This document shows positions 15,908 through 22,125 of a stretch of DNA of 22,125 bases, one piece after another (the stretch's first letter is position 1; each line of letters opens with the position of its first letter). The notes under the pieces were generated by a model. It saw only the letters and a list, made by a program, of their open reading frames with translations. It had not been told where the DNA came from and did no database searches. The position numbers were made by a program, and so were the translations under genes. Source of the DNA: Bathyarchaeum sp965602795 (GTDB lineage: Archaea; Thermoproteota; Bathyarchaeia; Bathyarchaeales; Bathyarchaeaceae); assembly GCA_965602795.1 (NCBI GenBank), contig CBFCZR010000010.1, forward strand, positions 1-22,125. Direction: 5' to 3'.

Positions 15908-15923
15908 TATTAGGAGCCTAATA
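15908..15923. repeat. Shared 16-bp dyad, copy 2 (TATTAGG-AG-CCTAATA)
   Basis: Exact reverse complement of the dyad at 9533-9548. It lies between trxB and the first GT-C-like gene, about 30 bases before the AATAAATT element and 75 bases before the ATG at 15998, and about 157 bases before the trxB start on the other strand. Its position fits an operator for the GT-C-like gene, or for both. Confidence 0.6.
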
Positions 15924-15955
15924 TGCTCTGTGGAATGGTTGCGTTTTGGGCAAAC

Positions 15956-15963
15956 AATAAATT
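15956..15963 (+). promoter_or_regulatory. Possible TATA element of the first GT-C-like gene
   Basis: AATAAATT lies about 35-40 bases before the ATG at 15998, giving a predicted transcript start near 15985 and a very short leader. Confidence 0.35.
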
Positions 15964-15997
15964 TTGTTCAATTGAAAGGTAGGTCATATCGGTTTGG

Positions 15998-18238
15998 ATG
16001 GTGGTTGCGACGAGGCATAAGAGAACTGTGCTGCTGTTGGCGATATTCTGTTTTGCGTTCCTGTTTAGGGCAGCCCTTCTCTTCCATAACGAGTATCCTC
16101 CAAGCTCAGACATCGGATTGCACGGCAGCATCATAAACCTGATACTGGATGGGGGAGAACTGCCCAGCTGGAACCCCTATCACATGGGCGGAGAACCTCT
16201 TGCCACTCCACCCGGATTCCACTTCTTCGTATCCACCCTCATCATGTTAACGGGAATGCCGCTGCTTTTTGCACAGTTAATTACCGCCGCCTTTTTCAGC
16301 GCGTTCATAGTTTTCCCAGCCTATCTGATATCCAAGAGAATCTGGAGAAATCCTAACGCAGGTTTGATAGCAGCCTTTTTTGCTGCGATTTCAGCGTTAA
16401 GCGTTGAGATGATAAGCTGGGGCGGCTACACCAACATCGTATCCCTTGCCCTGATTGCAGTGATATTCTATCTGTTTCTCAGGGACATCGACCAGCCAAG
16501 CCACTTTCACCTGCTGATGGGAACGCTGCTCTGTGGCAGCCTCATCCTAACCCACACATTCACCCTGTTCATTTTCTTTCCAATCGTGGCACTATACTTT
16601 GTTTTGCTGCTGATAGGCAAATGGCAGAGGCTCAAGGAGATTAAAATCCTAGCCGCTCTGCGTTTCTTCGGTGCTTCGGTGGCGTTGGGAATCTTGGCGG
16701 TGTCGCCGTGGATACTGAGGGTCGCCAGCTTCTATATGGATGTTTCAGCGGAGGGAGCCCTCACGGGGGGACTGGGCAACAGAAACCTGATGCTTGCAAA
16801 CCGCTCCGTCGAACCCATAATCTTGACCCTGTTTATTGCTCTCATTCCAGCGGTTTTGATGTTCAAGGCATCCAGAAAAAGATACTTTGACAGGGGAAGC
16901 CTGATGCTGGTGGCATGGTTTATTGTGCCCATAGTTATGACTCAAGCCTACATTTTCGGCATATTCACGGACTACTCGAGATTCATGTACTTCATCGACT
17001 TCCCCGGAATCATAATAATATCAGGTGGGTTGTTCTACTTTTGCCGTTTAACATCAGTTGCAATCAACATATACCCAAGAATCAACTGGAACAAAATCAA
17101 AAAAATACTCCCCGTAATAGTTTTCACCGCATTCATCTTCTGCTTCATCATCGCTTCGCTATGGTCCATCTTTCCACACGAAGCCATGAAACGAGTCAAC
17201 TTTTACTCGACAATCCAAAGACCCGAAGCCAATGCACTGGAGTGGATAAAAAACAAAACCCCAGGAAATTCTGTTTTCGTTGCCGACCACCTTTACGGAT
17301 GGTGGCTCTCCGGAATCGCAGAAAGACCTACCCTCAGCGCAGCCAGCTTAGAGTTCCTAATATATTCCCACGAGTTGGAAATTGCCAAATCAGCGCAGCT
17401 TCTCCTCGACACCGACTACTACATCGACAACAGCTTAATCCAAGTCAGAGAGGATGGACCATACCTGTCACGCCACAACCCCGAATTCAGCATAGAAACA
17501 TGGAGCGGAGAACCCTACACACTATTCTATTTCCAAAACAACGAAACCAAACTCGAACATAACCAAGAGAACACAACTCTGTCAGACATGAAAATAACCG
17601 AAACACCAACACTACTGAAAAACCAAAACTCGGCAGTCCTGACAATGACATATGAAAACGACTTTTTCACCGTTAAGAAAACAGTGACAGTCTATCAGGG
17701 AGTGAGATTCGCTGAACTATCCTATGAAATAGAAACAAAAAATGCGCAAATCAACGCTTTCGACGCCAAGTTTACGCTTTACACAACAGCAGACAGGAAC
17801 ATAACAATACATGATGAGCCAACGCCGATGATAATTGAGGCATACAATTCATTCTATGAGGCAGCTGGACAAGTAATCTTCACAGAAACCAACCCGTTGA
17901 TTGAACTAAAAAAGAACACCACAAACTGCGCTGAAATCACGTATAATTCGCAGAACAGCAGCATACAAGCCAAAATGCTAGTCGGCGTTGTTGACGTGGA
18001 AGACCTGAGCTACCCATACGAAGTTAATATAGTATATTCTGAGCTTGCCAGTTCTCCCCTAGAAACTGTAACCTCTGAGCCGCTCATCACATGGAATTAC
18101 ATCGAAATGATGAAAGAATATGACGTCTCCTATGTGATATGCAGAGACCAGACTGTCTATCTTAAATTCTCGGAAGACCCAAAGTTTCAGATTGTGTTCA
18201 AAGGCGGAAAAGTCGCAGTTTTCCAGGTAACAGCATGA
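15998..18238 (+). CDS. GT-C-like polytopic membrane glycosyltransferase, paralogue 1
   Basis: A 746-residue protein in two halves. Residues 1-395 hold about ten hydrophobic segments; residues 400-746 are a soluble, beta-rich domain, predicted outside the cell. The layout resembles GT-C enzymes (oligosaccharyltransferase, PMT and PTPS-related membrane proteins), which use lipid-linked sugars. In the first outer loop are SSDIGLH (Asp38, His42, a likely catalytic acidic site) and a WNPYHMGGEPLATPP segment (58-72). WGGY follows (141-144), then THTF (185-188) and IFGIFTDYSRF (319-329). All are echoed in the paralogue at 18919. The soluble part opens with a YG-WW segment like the dinucleotide-repeat end domains of OST relatives. 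Substrate is unknown. ATG 15998 has only a weak ribosome site. Confidence 0.78.
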   Translation: MVVATRHKRTVLLLAIFCFAFLFRAALLFHNEYPPSSDIGLHGSIINLILDGGELPSWNPYHMGGEPLATPPGFHFFVSTLIMLTGMPLLFAQLITAAFFSAFIVFPAYLISKRIWRNPNAGLIAAFFAAISALSVEMISWGGYTNIVSLALIAVIFYLFLRDIDQPSHFHLLMGTLLCGSLILTHTFTLFIFFPIVALYFVLLLIGKWQRLKEIKILAALRFFGASVALGILAVSPWILRVASFYMDVSAEGALTGGLGNRNLMLANRSVEPIILTLFIALIPAVLMFKASRKRYFDRGSLMLVAWFIVPIVMTQAYIFGIFTDYSRFMYFIDFPGIIIISGGLFYFCRLTSVAINIYPRINWNKIKKILPVIVFTAFIFCFIIASLWSIFPHEAMKRVNFYSTIQRPEANALEWIKNKTPGNSVFVADHLYGWWLSGIAERPTLSAASLEFLIYSHELEIAKSAQLLLDTDYYIDNSLIQVREDGPYLSRHNPEFSIETWSGEPYTLFYFQNNETKLEHNQENTTLSDMKITETPTLLKNQNSAVLTMTYENDFFTVKKTVTVYQGVRFAELSYEIETKNAQINAFDAKFTLYTTADRNITIHDEPTPMIIEAYNSFYEAAGQVIFTETNPLIELKKNTTNCAEITYNSQNSSIQAKMLVGVVDVEDLSYPYEVNIVYSELASSPLETVTSEPLITWNYIEMMKEYDVSYVICRDQTVYLKFSEDPKFQIVFKGGKVAVFQVTA

Positions 18239-18473
18239 AACAAAATCAGGTAACAGTCTCTAGGAACAATGAGGAGATGGTGAATTTACGCGAGCAATAG
18301 TTTCCACCAGCTCGTTTAACTCAGCAACGGTCACATGCTTTACTGAATCCAGCATCTATTCCAAACCCCGCTAACACACTCAATTATTGCGGGGGTCAAT
18401 TTAGTTCCATGGATTAGAACAGAGCGTTCGAGTTCCAGAACATTTCCTGCTCATGCACATTTTCATTGAAAGG

Positions 18474-18668
18474 TTACCGTTTTTTTGAGAGTTTGAGAAG
18501 AACCTGAGAAACCAGCCTCTTTCGTTGGAGGTTTATTTCCAGAGTTCCATTCTCCATGCAGTCTAAGCAGACATTAAAACCACAGGTTAAGCCGTCATGA
18601 AAAACAAATTTGCATGGATACACGGCTTTGACCGCATCGCCGCAGCAATCACAGAACAGTTGCTTCAT
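18474..18668 (-). CDS. Small cysteine-rich, putative zinc-ribbon protein
   Basis: A 64-residue protein from ATG 18668 (a longer frame upstream adds a basic hydrophobic stretch that looks untranslated). Cysteines 6, 9, 34 and 37 form two CxxC knuckles (CDCC and CLDC) about 25 residues apart, as in four-cysteine zinc ribbons, with three further cysteines between. The tail is basic (INLQRKRLVSQVLLKLSKKR), which could bind nucleic acid. I do not recognise a family. GAGGT is almost next to the ATG and AGG lies eight bases away, so the ribosome site is imperfect. An AATATAT element near 18763 on the minus strand could be its TATA box. It sits alone between, and opposite to, the two GT-C-like genes. 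Confidence 0.55.
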   Translation of the reverse strand: MKQLFCDCCGDAVKAVYPCKFVFHDGLTCGFNVCLDCMENGTLEINLQRKRLVSQVLLKLSKKR

Positions 18669-18857
18669 GACCTCAACCTTGAGATACAAGAGACGACGTA
18701 TGTTAAAAGGGAAGTTTCTCACGCAAAAATGCTGAAAAAGCGGATGTATTTACGACACGGATATATTACGATACGAGAAGTTTGTGCTAGAGCGCTGTTT
18801 AATTGATTGTTAACAGAATCCCCCCTTTGGCAAATAATCCACCGAAAACTGGATGTT

Positions 18858-18865
18858 TTTATATG
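18858..18865 (+). promoter_or_regulatory. TATA box of the second GT-C-like gene
   Basis: TTTATATG is close to the archaeal TATA consensus, about 54 bases before the GTG at 18919, so transcription should start near 18890. GGAGG at 18907-18911 then serves as ribosome-binding site. Confidence 0.55.
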
Positions 18866-18918
18866 CTGAACTCACTAGTCATATACTCATCGTATCCTGC
18901 TGCTTTGGAGGATAATTA

Positions 18919-21210
18919 GTGCAAAAGCTAAGACTATCCACTATTGAACTGGTTTTCGTCCTAATTGCCGCCTCCACTCTCCTCTTTGTTACATTTCACC
19001 AGATGTCCACAGACGGCGTTCTTCCCGGAAACGACCCCGCAGTTCACTTGGCAAAAGCAAAACAGATAGTGATAGACGAGAGAGTCAGCTACAGCGAAGT
19101 CGCATGGTACCCACCACTCTTTCACACCATAGTAGCTATGCTCCAAATTTTTGCAGGAACCCTCGACGTCATCGCTGCAGCCTTTCTCATAAAACTGCTG
19201 ATTGCAACCCTCAACGTGCTAATCCTGTTATCCACGTATTTGCTGAGCCGAAAATTTTTTGGGACAGGCGTAGCCGTTGCTTCAGCAGTATTCACAGTTC
19301 TGTCAGTTCCTCTTTTTGAGATGATTTTTTGGGGAGGCTACGCAAACTTTCTGGGTTTAGCATATATTGCCTTCATTTTTTACATACTAAACAAGGACTT
19401 CGGAGTTCCAATCAAAACCTTCCTGCTGTTTCTGGGAGCCTTCACCATCGGGTTGTCCCATCAGCTCGCCACCTTCGTCTTCGTTCTGATGTTTGTCCCC
19501 GCCTTCCTAGTTAGCACCATAGGATCAAAAAGAAAGCTCATAGTTTTTTTTGCCGTGTTTGTGGGTGGCGGCTTAGCTCTGCTGGCATGGTACGCCCCAA
19601 TGCTAATCGAATACGCTGACATCGTTATAGAACACGTCTTCTTTGCGATGCAAGAGAATGTTTACCACATCGGCGCAGTTACACTTGATTCTCTAATCAA
19701 AAACTTTGGAACAACCCTTTTCCTAGCTTTAGCAGGTATCTACCTAACTTTCATTTCAGTGAAGAAGAAAAAGGTCTCGAAATCCTCGATGCTGATCATT
19801 TTTTGGCTCGCCGTTCCCTTCTTTTTGGCTCAACTATACATCTTCGGAATTTACTTGCCATACCACCGATTCATCTACTTTCTTGCCACACCACTAGCCA
19901 TTCTTGCGGGCTTGGCGGCTTACCGCATCACAAAATCGGTCGCATCCCCAGAATCAAAAGTAATTCTGAAAATCGCAAAAAAAGTTAACACACAGAATGC
20001 TACCAAGATGGTTACTGTAGCCCTAATCTTCGTCTTGTTCTTTGTTCAAGCTTTTCTCTTTCTTCAAATAACTGGAGCCTATCCACAATTTTACGAGAGA
20101 GCGTCAATCCCCAGCTACAACTCTGGCATGTGGGTAAATCAGCATTCAGTTTCTGATGGCACAGTGATTACTACCAGAAGCCCAGGGTCATGGTTTTACA
20201 TCTTTTCGGATCACAAAACAATACAGGAAACGGATCCTCTTTACCAAAGAAGCGCGGTTGCCGAGGCAGTATTGTACAGCTTTTATGAAATGGAGAACTC
20301 TATCGCTCTCACAAGAGAGTTTGACCCGATAAGCCCAAGTGCGGGTCAGTCAATATACGTTTCGCGTTTCAACATCTGGACTAAGGTTCTAAGCATCCCC
20401 ACCCACGAATTCAACGTTACCTACATCAATCCTCTTGGCGAATGGGTGACGGTTCCCCTCTCCGAAACTGCTGAAAACATTTACTGGACGCAGAACTCCA
20501 CAGACAGAGCACAACTGATTTCTGAGTACACCCATGAACACTTCACAGTAGAAAAAATAGTCACAGTTTCAAGCATCAATTCTGCGATTAACATTGAATG
20601 GAACGTTAAGGCACACAAAAATTTAGCGTACGTCAAAATAACGTTTAACAATTATTTTGACTTTTCCCTAGATTTCAAAGAGGCTCTTATCCCCGGGCTT
20701 CTTAACTGGCAGAACCCATGGGACAACGCCACTCACTTAAACGCAACCGAAAAATGGGCATTAGCAGAAGTCTCAGCTATAACATACCAAAAAACTGTGG
20801 GAATACGGGACACAAAAAACGGCATAATAACCGCTTTCGAATTTGATGAAGCCCCCGCCTGGTTTAGCGTCGGCGCCTTAGATAATCGGTTTATAGACGC
20901 CCTTAGACTCAAATATGACTTGGAGGCGTTAGGCGAAGGCGAAAACAAGGAAGTATCTTTTTCTATACTTGCTTACGCCTTCGAGGATGAAGAGATGGAA
21001 CAATGGACAATCTCAGAGTTGGAGCAGCAATTCGATTCACAAACGGATTTGCCAGTAAAAGCAATAGACTTCCGCACATTCATTGAAGAATACAACATCA
21101 AATTCGTAGCCGTCGACACTCAGCAAGTTGTATCGAACATCGAAGTATCTCCGGCATTAGACAAAATCTATGATAACGGCAGAATCATCGTTTACACAAC
21201 AAAAAGATAA
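18919..21210 (+). CDS. GT-C-like polytopic membrane glycosyltransferase, paralogue 2
   Basis: A 763-residue protein with the same plan as the gene at 15998: about ten membrane segments (residues 1-385), then a beta-rich outer domain (about 390-763). Matching marks are GNDPAVH (Asp39, His43; compare Asp-Pro in the first outer loop of STT3-type enzymes), WGGY (138-141), SHQL (180-183) and IFGIYLPYHRF (308-318). The final DNGRIIVYTTKR resembles the closing strand of archaeal OST-like proteins. The soluble halves of the two paralogues have drifted far apart. A role as a lipid-linked sugar transferase is inferred from these features. GTG 18919 is well supported by GGAGG seven bases upstream. The outer domain carries several N-X-S/T sequons. 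It converges with the radical SAM gene, leaving 25 bases. Confidence 0.78.
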   Translation: MQKLRLSTIELVFVLIAASTLLFVTFHQMSTDGVLPGNDPAVHLAKAKQIVIDERVSYSEVAWYPPLFHTIVAMLQIFAGTLDVIAAAFLIKLLIATLNVLILLSTYLLSRKFFGTGVAVASAVFTVLSVPLFEMIFWGGYANFLGLAYIAFIFYILNKDFGVPIKTFLLFLGAFTIGLSHQLATFVFVLMFVPAFLVSTIGSKRKLIVFFAVFVGGGLALLAWYAPMLIEYADIVIEHVFFAMQENVYHIGAVTLDSLIKNFGTTLFLALAGIYLTFISVKKKKVSKSSMLIIFWLAVPFFLAQLYIFGIYLPYHRFIYFLATPLAILAGLAAYRITKSVASPESKVILKIAKKVNTQNATKMVTVALIFVLFFVQAFLFLQITGAYPQFYERASIPSYNSGMWVNQHSVSDGTVITTRSPGSWFYIFSDHKTIQETDPLYQRSAVAEAVLYSFYEMENSIALTREFDPISPSAGQSIYVSRFNIWTKVLSIPTHEFNVTYINPLGEWVTVPLSETAENIYWTQNSTDRAQLISEYTHEHFTVEKIVTVSSINSAINIEWNVKAHKNLAYVKITFNNYFDFSLDFKEALIPGLLNWQNPWDNATHLNATEKWALAEVSAITYQKTVGIRDTKNGIITAFEFDEAPAWFSVGALDNRFIDALRLKYDLEALGEGENKEVSFSILAYAFEDEEMEQWTISELEQQFDSQTDLPVKAIDFRTFIEEYNIKFVAVDTQQVVSNIEVSPALDKIYDNGRIIVYTTKR

Positions 21211-21235
21211 GCCAACATTGGGCACTACATGCACA

Positions 21236-22125
21236 CTATTTTTCACGTAAAACTTTAGGTACATATCCGCATGCTGGGTCAGACTGGAAGAGGTCGCCGG
21301 TGTAGATTTCTGCTCTGGTTCGGCAGCCGCCACAGATTTCGCGGTACTCGCAGACGCCGCATTTGCCCTTCAAGTTACGTCGGTCCCTGAGCTTACCCGT
21401 GAACTCTGAGCTTTGCATGTCAGTCCAGATTTCTTTCATCGACTTGTCTCTGATGTTGCCCATACGGTAGCCTTCGTTGAAGCCGCAGGGTCGGATGTCC
21501 CCGTTTTCTAGAAGCCCCATATATCTGCCGCCGATGAAGCACTGCCCAAGGAAAACGTTGTTGAACCAGTAATCAAAGTCGGGCATGCCCCGCTGTTTTG
21601 CTATGCGGGCGAAGAAGGGACAATATACGTTAACGCCAACTTTACCCTCATATTCCTGCATCAAATCGTAAATTCTATTCAGGACAGTCTCATACTGTTG
21701 TGGGGTGGGAGCCAACTCCAGATGCTCCTCGGCTCTGCCAACAGGAATATAGTTATGGTAAACTACACGAGTAGCGTTAAACTTGTGCCCTAGCTCGGCA
21801 ATGTGATCCACTTCCGAGCAGTTGCGCCTATTCAGTGTGCTTACGATGCAGTCAAAAATTCCGCCCGCAGACAGCTTCTCCATAGCCAGAAGAGCTGTTG
21901 CATAGGCGCCTTTGCCGCGTATAAAATCGTGCGATTCCTCTTTTCCATCAAGACTTACCGCGGTCATAACCTCGTTTCGAATCAACTTGTCGAGAATGCG
22001 CCCCTTAACATAGTAGCCGTTGGTTATGAGGCTCACATTCATGCCTAGGCTCTTTGCATGCTCAATAATCTTAAAAATATCCTTCCGTACCAGCGGTTCT
22101 CCGCCGCTCAGCCCAAACCACTTTG
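21236..22125 (-). CDS. Radical SAM protein with C-terminal SPASM domain, cut by the window end
   Basis: The frame runs off the right edge; an ATG at 22042 is internal. The visible part begins KWFGLSGGEPL, the GGEP SAM-binding motif of radical SAM enzymes; the CxxxCxxC cluster motif would lie just outside. Next come the TNG and VSLDG strands of the partial barrel. The last 90 residues are a SPASM domain with seven cysteines: CFIGG, RPCGF, CGVC, CGGC and PACGY, ready to hold extra iron-sulfur clusters. The GGCRTRAEIYTGD segment is like the AhbC/AhbD/NirJ haem-pathway and related peptide-modifying enzymes. The exact substrate cannot be told; no haem gene or small substrate peptide is visible within the window. 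Confidence 0.87.
   Translation of the reverse strand, partial: KWFGLSGGEPLVRKDIFKIIEHAKSLGMNVSLITNGYYVKGRILDKLIRNEVMTAVSLDGKEESHDFIRGKGAYATALLAMEKLSAGGIFDCIVSTLNRRNCSEVDHIAELGHKFNATRVVYHNYIPVGRAEEHLELAPTPQQYETVLNRIYDLMQEYEGKVGVNVYCPFFARIAKQRGMPDFDYWFNNVFLGQCFIGGRYMGLLENGDIRPCGFNEGYRMGNIRDKSMKEIWTDMQSSEFTGKLRDRRNLKGKCGVCEYREICGGCRTRAEIYTGDLFQSDPACGYVPKVLREK

Noticed and set aside
16915..17562. A 215-codon plus-strand frame inside the first GT-C-like gene
   Set aside because: It is out of frame within a conserved membrane protein and rich in His/Arg/Asn with no domain.
18265..18460. Minus-strand fragments (one reading LIHGTKLTPAIIECVSG, then one reading LDSVKHVTVAELNELVETI in the next frame) that could be a frameshifted small gene
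   Set aside because: No ribosome site or known family; two short open frames in 200 bases can arise by chance. A protein search of the joined pieces would decide.
18239..18473. Possible tRNA or small RNA in the gap (a T-loop-like GTTCGAGTTCC near 18425)
   Set aside because: No matching acceptor and anticodon stems could be built around it.

Overview
The window looks like a chromosomal segment of an archaeon, most likely of the TACK/Thermoproteota side (a Bathyarchaeia-like lineage is my best guess, at moderate to low confidence). The archaeal markers are a 20S proteasome beta subunit, an exosortase/archaeosortase-family membrane protein, a DUF373 protein, an archaeal single-strand exonuclease-like DUF4152 protein, a COG1340-type coiled-coil protein, an archaeal OBG/YchF-like GTPase, a cis-prenyltransferase and TATA-box promoters of the TTTATATA type. 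The beta subunit resembles the second, non-processed beta subunit of Sulfolobales. Gene density is high and strand use is mixed. I saw no rRNA, tRNA, CRISPR array, insertion sequence or integrase.

Layout. 1-3290: the 3' part of a NosD-like beta-helix surface protein, a DUF4152 nuclease-like gene, and a leftward pair (AMMECR1-domain protein, then a MurG/MJ1255-like glycosyltransferase). 3489-7927: a secreted, sequon-rich protein with a C-terminal anchor; a leftward proteasome beta gene; a leftward archaeosortase; then a processive-type GT2 glycosyltransferase followed by a 59-residue membrane protein. 8116-10398: central metabolism, with a PfkA-type phosphofructokinase, a one-domain cupin and the beta (ATP-grasp) subunit of ADP-forming acyl-CoA synthetase. 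10490-13492: a coiled-coil protein, a DUF373 membrane protein and undecaprenyl-type diphosphate synthase. 13497-15751: leftward YchF-like GTPase and thioredoxin reductase. 15998-21210: two large, divergent paralogous GT-C-like membrane proteins with a small cysteine-rich gene on the other strand between them. 21236-22125: a leftward radical SAM/SPASM gene cut by the window edge.

How the genes work together. A theme is cell-surface building: a polyprenyl diphosphate synthase makes a lipid carrier, two nucleotide-sugar type glycosyltransferases and two GT-C-like proteins could build or transfer glycans, an archaeosortase could process C-terminal anchors, and two secreted proteins with many N-glycosylation sequons are plausible clients. 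A second theme is sugar-to-acetate energy metabolism (phosphofructokinase plus ADP-forming acyl-CoA synthetase).

The observations I rate highest are: a proteasome beta subunit in which the catalytic Thr1 is replaced by Ala while the other active-site residues remain; a 16-bp perfect dyad present in two intergenic regions as exact reverse complements; a coiled-coil gene whose real 5' end has a good Shine-Dalgarno but only an ATA where the start codon should be; and the two GT-C-like paralogues sharing the same set of invariant residues. I did not find a convincing wholly new multi-gene system.
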